From contig CM076264.1 of the NCBI GenBank assembly GCA_038380795.1, forward strand, positions 9,674,001 through 9,738,000: a stretch of DNA of 64,000 nucleotides, written 5' to 3'. The notes beneath the pieces were generated by a model, which did no database searches, was not told where the DNA came from, and saw nothing but the letters and a program-made list of their open reading frames with translations. Positions 52,313 to 63,996 of this stretch are shown in pieces. Origin of the DNA: Pyrocephalus nanus (Eukaryota; Chordata; Aves; Passeriformes; Tyrannidae). Position numbers and translations under genes: made by a program. Within the stretch, counting starts at the first letter, position 1. Each line of letters opens with the position of its first letter.

Positions 52313-52768
52313 AAAAACAAAAAGCCAAGAAAAAGCTGAGGCCTTTGTATTGAGTCATTAGCAGTTCACTGAATTTTTATTCCACTTACTCTAAACTGCC
52401 AGCCAGGCTACTACTGCTTGCTTCTTTTAAGAGGTGGTAAAATAATAAAGGAGAACTTTGGCCTCTCTGATATCAGTGTTACAAATCACAAAACATTGGG
52501 AAGCATTTTAAAGGTCTCATTGGCATATGGATGGTCCTGCTGCAGTGGTGTAAGAAAGTTCAAGAAAGATGCAACCTCTGGGACCTCAGGAACACAGATC
52601 CAGTCTCAGGACACGAAAGACACCAGTGGAAGTTTTACCCAGTGTCTGCCGTGCTGCTGACTGTGGTTTGTTCAGTTCCATGCCTGCTACTGAACAAAAT
52701 AACCTGATCCATGCTTCAGGGCTTCCTTCTATTTCTGTTTCATTAAAAAAAAAAAAGAGTTTATAAGC

Positions 52769-52788
52769 TTATGGGTTATTATGGGTTA
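52769..52788 (+). repeat. 10-bp tandem duplication, two copies
   Basis: TTATGGGTTA is repeated twice without mismatch close to a 12-A run. Confidence 0.88.
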
Positions 52789-53280
52789 TATATTTATTCC
52801 TGGGAGACACACACAAAGCCTAGGGCAACAAATGTGTGTGTGATATTTGCTCTTGCTATTTCTAGTCTCTGTATTACAAGAACTTGGTGAGCCGAAGTCT
52901 AGCTACAGAGTGAAAACTCGTAACTGCAGCAGTACCTGGCAGCTGGCAGACACGTTTGCCTAAACTCTGAAGCACATTGATTTGCACTCTGCCATCTTCA
53001 CGCGTAACTAAAATAGATAAAATCCTGAGTAAAGAAGGTGGAACTCCAGGTATCGATCCTCAGACTCATATTGACAAGTGCAAGTTAAAACATAAACGTA
53101 ACCTGCCTGAGTTTCACCTCAAGTTAAACCCTCAGGCGTGCTGAGAATATTTGAACTGTGAAAATTTGCCTACAGGCAAAACAGTTTGTTGGAACTGTAG
53201 CACTCCAGATAGAGATAAGGATGTGAGTAGCTGTAAAAAGCTTAGCAGGCACTGACCCTGTATTTCCTCTTCTCCATCAA

Positions 53281-53370
53281 TTAAAAAGAAAAAGAAAAGC
53301 TAAAACCCCAAACAATAAGGAATAAAGCCCAAACCCAACAAATAAACAAAACCCACCAAAAACCCAAGAG
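53281..53370 (+). repeat. A/C-rich low-complexity tract
   Basis: It starts purine-rich (AAAAAGAAAAAG) and becomes almost pure A and C with CCCAAACCC-like units to about 53370. Similar strand-biased tracts occur at 10097, 13626 and 47480, and the reverse type at 57548. Confidence 0.85.
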
Positions 53371-54112
53371 CCAGGTATGTGGCTTCCTATTCACATCCTT
53401 CTTTTCAAAACATTTACATTTTAGGCGTTTGTGTTGTCTTCATCCCTGAAGAGTGAAACAACAAACCAATCTTGAAAAGAACACAGGTTCTTCTTTTCAA
53501 CATTTGGAGGCTGACGAACCAGCGCTCCACAAGTTTTCCATTTTAAGATCAAAGTAATTCAACATCCACTTGTTTTATGGTAATTAAATTTAATATTATA
53601 GGTGAATGTTCATATAAAATTCTGATCCCATTATCTACTGTGATATATTTCATTCAAGGGGCAACCTTTCCTCCGTTTAGAATTTTTTGAAATTGTATTC
53701 ACTGCACTGGTCCTGATGCAAAAACTCTGTCCTAGGATTAATGCCTTTGACATACACACAGTAACTCTGTAATTATAATACAAAAGGTGAGATGATGAAT
53801 GAAGGTGTTCATTCTCATCTGACAAGTGTTAGGATCTACAAAAATTGATTGATTGAACACCTATTCATTTTAGATCAATTTTGTTTGTGAAGTCCTGATA
53901 GGATTCCTCCCCATGCTAGATCGTGCATGCTAACTATTAAATCCAGGAGAAAGAGAACACTAAGGAGCAGTCAGTAAGATTGAAGCTGCATCACATCAGA
54001 TAGTGTGATATAACTTTGCTGGAACAAAACTGCTCTGAGTTACAGTACTCAATCATTAAAACCAGATCTAAGTCAGCACTGAATGCTACTAAATTTCATA
54101 TCCATGTTAGCT

Positions 54113-54146
54113 AAGAAACACCTTGAAGATGTGAAGAAACACCTTG
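54113..54146 (+). repeat. 13-bp direct repeat, 21-bp spacing
   Basis: AAGAAACACCTTG occurs at 54113-54125 and 54134-54146. The intervening sequence GAAGATGTG suggests an imperfect 21-bp tandem duplication. Confidence 0.85.
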
Positions 54147-55515
54147 TAAAGAGGACAAACAGTTTTAACTATTATTGCCAGCTTATTTCTCAAAACTGGA
54201 TGAGAGCTTTAAGACTTGAACCTCTCATTAGATACTTTCCATGATTTGCTACCATACTCAGCTTTCCAAAAGTACAGCAACAGAGCTTTGCTTAACATCT
54301 GAACTCAATGGGTAATTAGCACAAACTAGAAATCACAGAATAGCCTGCATTTAGATAGAATAATAAAAGCAACAAATATCTACATTCCATTGCACATCTA
54401 TTGCATGTAACCACATCACACTGAAGTGTGAGTGACTGTATTAACAGAACCCCAAGGAGATCTACCCTCTGTTCATCACTAGCTCATAATTAATCTCTCT
54501 TGCTAATCAAAAGAACTAATCAAGCCATCTATCAGAGGTCTACAGGCACCAGACAAAAGCATAAAATACAGGAAACCTTAACCCTCTTGCTTTCTGTCAC
54601 CACAATCCTGGCACATTCACTTTGGAACTTCACAAGAGGGATAGAATATACACATTCTTGTTTTCAAAGCATTCAAATTGAAACCACCAATGACATGAGA
54701 AGTGACAAGAGGAGAACTGCTGCTAACTGGTATCATAGGATATAAAGCAGTCATTCCTGTCTTACAAAATTAAACCAGGTCAAACCAAGATTGCCCCAAA
54801 TTCACTTCATGACTCAGTTCAAAATTGCTTCTCCACATTGATACTTCAGTATCTGAGAGTAATACTAATGCTTGCTTCAGTTTACACCTATCAAAGCAGT
54901 AAAAATTTAGACAATACACTCACATGTAAGACTTTGCCCTTCATTTTTACTGCTTCTAAAAATAAGCAAAATAATATTTTTCTTTGATGGGAGCTATTGG
55001 TAGGTTATATGATAACATATTAGCTCACACATGAATAAGTGTATGATCACCTTTTTCCCCCCTTAAAGCATAACCATTACAGAAATAATATTTACAAATA
55101 TTTCAATAACAAACACATTTACCTGCATTTTTCATGGGAGTTGCAATGGATCAGAGGTGGATCTCTTTGAACTCATTTTGAATTATACACAGTAGAATTT
55201 TTTATATATGGAAATTTTAATATTTGCTCTCTGTGAGAAAGCTTGGTTGATCAGCAATCCAATAATCATTTCCTTGCCCTGGAACAAAACCTAAGGCATT
55301 TATTCAGTTTTTATTTGTTCTTTATTTAGGCATACCTCCTGACTTCAGTGGGAGTTTAGCAAAGCAATAACTGGAAATAAAAATTGAATCAAGACATTAA
55401 CATCTGTTCACCTGGAAAGAGTATTTGGTTTTCTCTTGGCTTACTTTATATACCTGCTGCTGAATAAAACAGGCAATAGCATAGTTATTCACAGAATATT
55501 GTAAAATAAAAGGTT

Positions 55516-55543
55516 TATACAATCCTCTAGAGAGGATTGTATA
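55516..55543. repeat. Perfect 13-bp inverted repeat with a 2-nt spacer
   Basis: TATACAATCCTCT at 55516-55528 is the exact reverse complement of AGAGGATTGTATA at 55531-55543, with only AG between. The arms are 13 bp and perfect, so the 28-bp segment could extrude as a cruciform. No transposon is recognised around it. Confidence 0.92.
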
Positions 55544-57547
55544 CTATATGTCCTATTAAGAATATTAAGAATAGGGGAGATACCTGATTTTTTTCTAAGC
55601 TCCATAATCAGTCAGTAACAGTCTAGCAGGGCTTCAGCTTGTAGAAGGAAATTACACAAATGTTTCTGGAATATTCCAAAACCTCTTTGGCACACTGCAG
55701 AGAGGAAACCAGGCAAGCAGAAACTATAAAATGAACCTTATTTGCTGGGTTTCCTAGTAAAACCATGTCATAGCAGTAATTCATAAGCACCCTTTATTTT
55801 GTGTGGACTGAGTGCACTGCTTATGCTCTCATCCCTTCCATCTTCCTGTAACGGTAAAAATTAGAGGCTTTGGCCCTTCGTTTCTTGTAACACAGATTTC
55901 ACTTTGGGTTCTCAGGAGAACATTTTGGACTTGCATTTTGCAGGGACATATGGTACAGATGTTCCACAGGTCCTTCTAGACTAAATGTCTATTTATGTCA
56001 GTCATCTGTTATGCTAAATGAGCAGATTAAATGACTTCCTGTCCTTATTAATCTGTGTTCTTTAGTAAAAAAACTTTAGCTTCCAGAGCTCCACACCGCT
56101 GGTTTCTACTCTGCACATTCCAATTTCTGTCGTCTCACAGGAACAGGTTGTTTCAGGAAAAGAGCCATAAAAGCAAAGCATAAAATGTATCACAAATGTC
56201 CTTTATGATGCACATCAGTGATATTGTACCTTGAACATTTGTAGGTAGCAAAGGACCAATTTCTCCATAGGAGGGTGTAAGTTATTTCTGTACCTGCCTT
56301 TGTTTCTTTAATCAACCAGCTATTTTCATTACATTAAAGGCACCAAGCACCTGTGCAACAGAGCAATGACCTTCTTTGCAATAAAAAACTTCTGTATTTC
56401 TTTTCTCCCCACTCCTGTTTAGCTTTCTTGTGCATGAATGTGTCTTCTGCCATATGAAGAGATCATAATGGAAAGTTTACTGGCTAATTTCAGCCAGTTT
56501 CTTTGTAAAGTATTTATATTTTATATCACCCTCCTTCTGCTGATTCTGTCCAGCAAGCCACAGATGACTAGCTACTTATTTTCTCAACAATTCATTCAAG
56601 GTCAGGACCTATGTCTCTTAGAAATCACCAAGCCCTCGAAATTTCAAAGTTTGACAGCTGCAATGCAAACCTGTCTTCCAAACAGATGCAAAACCTAGTA
56701 ATCATTACAATTAAATGCCATTGAAGTTATGTTATTCTTTCATGTCTCTAAAAAATAGCTGATAGAGGAGGGAGAAAATAAGTCGTTCACTTGATCCATT
56801 TGGTTTGGCCAGAAAATTGGTCAATAAATGGGCATAAAAAACCAACAGAATATCCCAGCTGCTAGTTGCTTAGGCTGCCAACAGGCTCCACTCTTGTATG
56901 ATAATAATCACCCAATTCACTCACAGGACTATGAACACTCTAAACGAAAAATAATCTTATCATGGATTAAAGAGAACATTTTGTGTGTTTCAGAGTTGTG
57001 AGGATGGACTATAACTGAAGTTAGATTCTAATGAATTTGAATTAAACTAAAAGGGAGGGCATTTGTGGATGTAGGGGGAGAATTACAGTACAAGTGTGAA
57101 AATGTTTGATGTGCAGAAATTCCTGCAAATATTCTGAGCTATTTCTTCAAATTTCACATTATTTGTCAGTGTGAGCAAGCACTTTGGCCATGTTTGCAAG
57201 CACACTCAAGACTGAGGTAGAATGTACAGCAGTCTGGAAAAGGAGGAGTTACAGTTATTCTTCACTCCACGTGTTTAAGAACAGGTGTGTTTGCTGTAGT
57301 TCGTGATCCTTATTTTATCAATGGCAAGAATTTTTAAAAGAGATGATAAATTGCACTTCCATCACCTGTTTCAACAGACAGAGCTGAGTTGCTCCTAATT
57401 GTATGTAGTCACTCCACACAGGTAAAGTTGTAGAAAAATGAGCCTGAAAGGGAACACAAAAGCCCTGTTGTCCGTCTCTGCGTCTCTTAGTAGATGGAAT
57501 TAATCCTGATAGAATTTCCTCACTTATTTAAGTCCATCTTAAAAACA

Positions 57548-57632
57548 ATGAATGGTTTTGTTTTAAGTATGGTTTGTGGTTTGGTTTTGGTGGGTTTTTT
57601 TGCGGAGTTTTGGTTGGTTGGTGGCTGTTGTT
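57548..57632 (+). repeat. G/T-rich low-complexity tract
   Basis: The + strand is almost only G and T here, with repeated GGTTTTG and TTGGTTGG units. It is the opposite-strand counterpart of the A/C-rich tracts elsewhere in the window. Confidence 0.85.
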
Positions 57633-59499
57633 ATTTAGTCAGATCTTTTCAGCTAATCAAATCCCCAACTGATAGTCGAAGCTGACAGTGGTTTTAAGGA
57701 CTCACCTAAAGACAAGTGCAATTATCTTCCTTTACCCAGTCCAGGGTAGTCTCCACTTCAACACTACAAGGTGTTCTTACTTCCTTTGTCTAAACTTTAA
57801 GAATATAATCTATCCAAGTCGGACAGTGCATTAATCCATACTCACAGTGGACAACTGTGCTACAGCACTAATGAGGCATGAGAGTGCTCTGCAGGTGACA
57901 ATATCCTCCACAAAACACCATCAGCGCCTGCCTCCAGGACACTGTAGAGGAGACCAACTTCTGTATTACGGAACCTATGGAATAGTAGATCACAGAGTCA
58001 GTAATTAAACCACTACTCAATTCCTTCGATATCAGCCTGTGGCTGACCTCGCATCAGGGATTTATCAAAGGAGAGAACCTATTATCAGAAAATACATTTC
58101 AATTGTCTACCACTTGACTTTTCTTATCCTTAAAAAGAGATGGGAAAACGGGGAGTAGTCTCCACATGATCCATTTCTTTCATTTCCTTGGCAGAGGAGT
58201 TGACTTGAAGTTGGAAGCTGAAGGCTGAATTCAAGCTCTCCTCTCTTCAACACTCAATGCCTTTAAACAAACCTCTTTGCTTTCAAAGTTATAAACTCCA
58301 CTTGCAATAACTCACTGAGTCATTTGTGTACTCAGAGGGCCACTTTCCCAAGCCAAATTGGAATAGGGAGCTAAACTAAGAGTATAGGAAGACAGTAACC
58401 AGTATTTTATACTCCGACTCACCTTGGGATTCAGGGGTATGAAAAGAAAATTTTCTATTTATCTTAATGACACTTGGGAAACTTCCCAGCACCTGATCAA
58501 GGTGCTGCACTGTGAGCTGCCTAGATTTCAAGAATATTCTAAGAAGTATTTAAATATTTGTGCAGTCTTTTACTTCAAGTTTTTCAATGTATTTAACAAA
58601 ATAATATATTAAAAATAGAATACATTTCATTAGTTTAATTTTTGCCAGGAAAGCAACTGTGATATATTACCATTCCTAACACTGTTACAGGAATTGCAAA
58701 TGGAAAATATGCCATACAGAGTTATTTGCTTTCTGCATTAGGCAGAGACCCATTTTCCATGTCAAATGACTTTCGACATTTAATTTGAAACTCAAGATAC
58801 TTTAACTATCTCAGAGCAATAATGATAGAGCACCAAAGCATTTGATTTCTAGCAATGGCTTTTTCTGGTTGTCTGCAGTGAATGAAAGTATACCTCGTGG
58901 TCAATACCTCTTACTTGGAAACTGTCTTTTCTCTAGCAAATTATTTGATGTGTTGAAGGACTGACTTTGCGTTGAATCGTCTGTGCATTCTGTTTGGGAG
59001 TGAGTTTCTGGGGTTTTTTTAATGGAGAGCTAGCTAAAATATTAAGGGATTTAGACACATGTACCTTACTATTTTTATTTTTAGCAGTGGAAGAAGTCTT
59101 CCAAACAAAACTTTTAACAAAGTATGTTTCAAGCTAAACTAATACGTGAATTTGTGCAGAATGTGATTTGTTTGTTATGTCTCATGCCCACCATTGTACT
59201 GGGGGTACACAGTATGAAATTTTTGAGACTTTTTGGAAGTTATTAGATGTCAAATAAGTTACATAATTCCTTTAAATTCAGATCTACTATATGTAATTGT
59301 ATTCTATCCTGGCCTGAACCCTACAGTATTTGTCATACCTTAACTGAACAATTGGTAAAGAATCAACAAGATTTCAAGCAGGACCACAGACTCATTCAGA
59401 CAGAATTTGCCATTCATGACTATAAGACCCTTACTGATGTGGTGGAGCACCTGAGAGCTACTTTCAAAGCAAGGTCACACTGCTTGATGTGTAGAGTGC

Positions 59500-59768
59500 C
59501 AGAAAACAGGGCCAGGACCCAAGGAAATGGCCTGAAGTTGTGGGGAGGTTTAGTTTGGATATTAGAAAAAGGTTCTTCACCCAGAGGGTGGTTAGGCACT
59601 GGAAGAGCCTCCAAGCCTGACAGAGTTCAAGAAGTGTTTGGACAATACTCTCATGGCATGGCTCTTGGAGATGGTCCTGTGCAGGGCCAGGAGTTGGACT
59701 CATGATCCTGCTGGGCTCCTTCCAACTCAGTATATTTATTGTGTGATTCTGTGATCCCGTGATTGTTT
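59500..59768 (+). mobile_element. CR1 LINE fragment, sense, CCAACTCA subtype
   Basis: GGAAATGGCCTGAAGTTG, then GTTTGGATATTAGAAAAAGG and TTCACCCAGAGGGTGG, are the CR1 ORF2 C-terminal region in sense. GGGCTCCTTCCAACTCAGTA leads to the terminal GTGATTCTGTGATCC. About 270 bp survive. Part of a 152-codon frame at 59247-59705 is CR1-derived, but that frame is a fusion of flanking sequence and out-of-frame CR1, not a gene. Confidence 0.92.
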
Positions 59769-61414
59769 GAAGGCAGCAGTAATATGTGGATAGAGATAGG
59801 ACATTATGTGTGCACACCACTGTAGCAGTTCTTAAAGAATTAATTTTACATGTGTTGAAACTTCCTTGATGACACATTAGGCAAGAAAGTAGCATCTCAA
59901 GGAAAAAGTGTTATACTTTGAGCTTCATTGGTGGTGAGATCAGTTATGTGCACAAGGGACTTTCTTTGTCTAGAAGAGGCCAAATTAGGAAGCTGGACAG
60001 TTAGAATAAAAGAGGGATATAAATTCACTGTATAACACTTGCATGCAAGGCTCTTCATCAGTAAGAGCAACAATTACTGTTTATAAAAAAAATTAATAAC
60101 CATCCCCTTTTGACTGTTTCTTCCATCAGTGTTTACTGAGGCCACAAAACAGATTAATTTCATGTTTTTGCAGCATAGGCCCAATCAATTACCAGATGAT
60201 ATCTGTTTACTGTATCTCACAATGAGCAGTTCCCATCAACATTTATAACCAATGGTTATTTCACACAAAATTCATTCCTTGAGCAAATTAGCCAGCTTAA
60301 AAGTTCACTGTTCCTGTGCAAGAACATCAATAATACAACTTGCATAGCCTTGCAAACAGAAACTTGGGTTATCTGTTATGTGAGCAATGATTCATTTCTG
60401 ACCCAGTCTGTAATGTGAACAATCACTAAGCTGCTTTTGACCCAGTTTATGCTGCTTTCTCAGTCAGTAGTTATGGTCTTAACTAGCCATTGCTTTTACA
60501 GGGTTTTAGTTTGTTTTTTTGTTTGCTCTTTATAATCAGAGATGGCACATAGTCTAACTAACCAAACCACTGAAGCAGAGGCCAAAGGAAGCAACTATAT
60601 GTATTTATGTTAATCCCTTTAGAGGCCAGGATTATTTGGATTAAAAGGAGCAGCCATTCAAATATAGTCTTTTCCTCACCCAGGGACAACTAATAATCTG
60701 ACTAGAAATATGAGGGCATTAAAATGAAAGCCAAAAACCAACTCTCTACTAAAAAAGAATGTGTTTCAATTGCATAAAATCCTTTCCCATGTGGAAAACA
60801 AACAAATTTAGCAGTTTAGAGCAAGATCTAAAGTGTGACTAACAAATTGACACATGGCAAATTGGGTGCCATATAGCAGATCAAAATTCTCCCTGCAAAT
60901 GAAATGCTGAGAAAAATGAAAGATGACGAAGAAAGTGGCAGCTACAATAATATGACAAAACTACAGTAAAATAATTTAAAATCTATCTGTAAAAATGATA
61001 GAGCTGTATGTCTAAGGAGTCAAAATTTAAAATCATACCTATTAAACAAAAGTGCTTTGCTTATTAATGAGTAACTAATTAAGTTTAAAATTCTTCAGTC
61101 CAACAGAAACTAAAGCAATATAAACAGCTCCTAAACAGGCACATTACAATTATGTTCCCTCTTCAAGGACTACTAACTAGAGTTAATAGAAAGAGAAGGA
61201 TTTTTTTATAAAATAATTAATCCTCCATGTCAAAGTTGTATTCTATGTTAAAGTGGGTATGGTGCCCCAATCACTTCCAGCAACTGTAGCATTTGACTGT
61301 CCCATTTTCTCCTTTTCACCCTTGGATACAGTCTGTATTTTTCATTGGAAGAATTTTTCTTCTAAATAAATATCTAGAACTCTATTTGCCTTTAAAAATA
61401 TGTTCTGATGAAAA

Positions 61415-61418
<4 letters not shown>

Positions 61419-61463
<45 letters not shown>
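61419..61463 (+). repeat. (TTA)15 microsatellite
   Basis: Fifteen uninterrupted TTA units, 45 bp. The leucine run in the frame across it (61293-61499) is due to this repeat. Perfect trinucleotide arrays of this length are usually polymorphic. Confidence 0.97.
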
Positions 61464-61467
<4 letters not shown>

Positions 61468-61700
61468 TTGTGCCACTTCTGTCCTTAGCCCAGATATGAG
61501 AGTAAAAACAGGCTCTGGGCTTATTCTATGCCTTAACCACCTACATACTTCCTACCTAAAACTTCTAGGGCCTAATTCCAAAGTCTTGAGCCAAAAATGA
61601 TGTGTAATATAAAATTAGAAAGTATGACTCAAGCCAAGATTTCACTTATTGTGATGGATTCTTTGTCATAACCCCTGAATTAACAAAGTAAAAATGGAAA

Positions 61701-61743
61701 GTCATGGAATATCGTGAGTTGGAAGGGACACACAAGGAATAAA
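61701..61743 (-). mobile_element. CR1 3'-terminal tip, antisense, about 43 bp
   Basis: GTCATGGAATATCGTGAGTT followed by GGAAGGGACACACAAGGAAT is the reverse complement of the 3' tip of the 'CCAACTCA' CR1 subtype, as at 20747 and 59500. Nothing further of the element is present. Confidence 0.72.
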
Positions 61744-62768
61744 ATAAAACAGTGCCATGTTCCTAATTAAAACTTAGACACTTTTATTGCTGTATCCTTC
61801 CAAGACTGAGTAAAATACGAGTTGCATATACAACTGGACAAAATACTGTTTCATTCAAACACACTCCACCTTATGGTATTTAAGAGCTCTAAATTCAATG
61901 TCTGGAGGTTTCTAGGGGTTGGCATGGGTTTCTCTGGGGTGAAAGTACATATATTTATATATCTATGAATGCATGTGTTTACATAGTTAAAAGCAAAAGA
62001 TAACTATTCATTAGTTCCTTTCATATCAATTTAGTTTCTAACTGCATTGTTAAAATTATAATCAAGACAGATTTAACCATAGCAAAATATGATACAAACT
62101 AAAGAATGGGAAAAGTTTTAGGGACAAATTTGAAGTGGAAAAAAATGAAGTTTAATATAATGGTTCATTTTAAATGGAATTTCACGTTAGAATGAACCCT
62201 GGCAAAGCAGTTTTGTGTCTGACTCAATTCAACATTTCTTACTACAGTTTCCCAGTTTCTCCTTTATGAGAATGGAATTTTTCAGAATACAAATGATAAT
62301 TTCAAAACTGAACTGAACACCAGGACAGCAACTGTGACACTTGTTTTCACAAAAAAAAAATGTCCATTTACATGGCTTTTTAAATTATTCTTAGATGTTT
62401 TCTTACGTATGTGATACCACATTTCTGTACTAAAACCCATGAAAGGCTGAGAAGCATAAATTTGCTTCCTGCCCAATACATTCTATAACTGGTTCAGAAC
62501 TGTTCAAGCATGGAAAGAATTTTAACTAGGGCTTGGAAGGAAATAGAAATGACTGCTTGTTGAGGGCAGAGAATGATAGGAACCTCCTCTGAGCACGTTA
62601 TGAAGACTATATAGAGTGAGAATGTAGATAAGAGCAATTCCACTGCTGAAATAAAAGCAGTTTAAGGGTTATAGTTATTATAAATATAAATCAAAGCTGT
62701 GAGAGGTGCCAATAGTGCTATCAAAAGCCATCAGAGTTATAAATGTAGATGGTGAGGTAAATACACAT

Positions 62769-62786
62769 ACACACACACACACACAC
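62769..62786 (+). repeat. (AC)9 microsatellite
   Basis: Nine uninterrupted AC units preceded by an imperfect ATACACAT. Confidence 0.93.
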
Positions 62787-63237
62787 AAACAGGGTTCCAT
62801 TAAAATTAATGGCTATAACACCAAGAGCACCAATCCATCTAGGCAAGTATCCTGTGGCTGACACAAGAAAACAAGCAAAAACTCACAGCAAATGCATAAA
62901 CCAGTCATGTAGAACTGTGTCTTGAGTAAATATCCATTAAATAAACCTCACACACTTTGGAAAACATCAGCACACCCTGCGACTATGGCATTTTTCCTTT
63001 TCTAAATTCTAAATTAATGTATTTGACACTAAACACCTAGAGACCTTATTACACTTCAACAAGTGTCCAAAACCCTAACAGGGAACTAACCTGAGGTATT
63101 TATATCAACTGCAACTCATGGACAGTTTAGATAGTTCACACTCTTGTATATGTGCACTGAAAGGACAAGAGGCAAGATGCAAAACAGAAACTTCCCTTCA
63201 ACTAAAAGGAAAAAAAAAAATCTTCACTGGAGTGGTC

Positions 63238-63996
63238 TGTGATGACCCTCCTTCAAGGGTAAGGTATAACTTAAGATTTGAACATGCTCATTGGTCAAAA
63301 GGAATGACAAAAATCAGAGGGCCTGCTAAAAATTGGAGAGTTTTATTAGTAAAATAAAAACTTGGCATGCAAATTGGTATGCTAGTCCCTATGCATGTCC
63401 AATATGGCAGAGGGTCTTGGATAAAGGGGTAGTGTGAAAAGAAAAGAGAAGTTAAGCACATGGCAGGGAATTTGGATAAAAGAGTAAGATGGAAACAGAT
63501 AAGAGAAATTAAAGAGATCAATTAAAAAGGAGAGATGAATTAAAGAAAGGAAAAGAGAAAAAGAGAGGGGAAAAATATAATTACCAGCCCTCATTCCAGC
63601 ACCAATCCAGCTGATCGGATACCAATCCAGCTGATTGGATACCAACCCTGATCTCAGCACTGATCCAGCTGAGGGGATTCCAACTCTGGTTTCAGCAGCG
63701 ATCCAGTCCTTTTTACAGACATGTTTCTCCATCCCAAGGATAGGTTTCTCACTTTCTATGCTAATTAGTTATCAGACACAGTCTGTTCTTTTAGGCCTTT
63801 CTGGAAAAGGGTCAGAGGGCTTCAGGCGTCTTTGGTGGTCCCAATCCCATCTTATGGTACATGTCCACTTCCTGCAAATCATTGCTGCGTTTTCCATGAG
63901 AAAGAGCCACAACACAGTACAGGGCAAAGTGCTTACCTATCTCCTCATGGACCCCATTTCCAGCCAAAGCTTGCTCTTTTTCACAGCATGTTAACA
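63238..63996 (-). mobile_element. LTR-like segment of an endogenous retrovirus, antisense
   Basis: Read on the minus strand it would begin TGTTAACATGCTGTG near 63996 and end GGGTCATCACA at 63238. The two ends are thus TG and CA, as in retroviral LTRs. A polyadenylation signal, CTAATAAAA, sits at 63341-63349, about 105 bp before the 3' edge, a reasonable R/U5 size. Upstream come a pyrimidine-rich stretch (63410-63570), a TATA-like TTATATTTTT near 63572-63582 and imperfect direct repeats with CAGCTG E-boxes at 63595-63690, as in a U3 enhancer. No target duplication is seen in the four bases left in the window, so the element may continue beyond 64000. Family unknown. Confidence 0.5.
63595..63690. 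repeat. Imperfect tandem repeat with CAGCTG boxes
   Basis: Two near-identical 20-bp units (ACCAATCCAGCTGATCGGAT and ACCAATCCAGCTGATTGGAT) are followed by a diverged third copy with GATCCAGCTGAGGGGATTCC. Each carries a CAGCTG E-box. They lie in the U3-like part of the putative LTR and may be its enhancer repeats. Confidence 0.75.

Larger units (their letters stand above)
38729..59499. other. Long stretch with no recognised gene
   Basis: About 20 kb without a gene I can support. It contains two small CR1 3' remnants (39688-39747, 51591-51650), several homopolymer and A/C-rich tracts, a 28-bp inverted repeat at 55516-55543, a CpG-richer patch at 41640-41900, and two conserved-element-like stretches (45940-46350 and 49140-49460). 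The longest frame, 142 codons at 41413-41841, has no recognisable domain. Confidence 0.6.
59769..63237. other. Unassigned AT-rich sequence
   Basis: No gene is recognised. Content is the TTA x15 microsatellite at 61419-61463, a CR1 tip at 61701-61743 and the AC x9 repeat at 62769-62786. Confidence 0.65.

Noticed and set aside
54330..54365. AATCACAGAATAGCCTGCAT as a CR1 tip
   Set aside because: It resembles the antisense CR1 terminus for about 14 bases only, and the diagnostic TTGGAAGGGACC block is missing.
59247..59705. 152-codon + strand frame, the longest in the window
   Set aside because: Its second half is out-of-frame CR1 sequence from 59500 and its first half matches nothing, so it is a chance fusion.
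59464..59895. 143-codon minus frame
   Set aside because: It is the antisense of the same CR1 fragment plus flank.
61293..61499. Leucine-run protein, possible membrane segment
   Set aside because: It is the (TTA)15 microsatellite read in frame.
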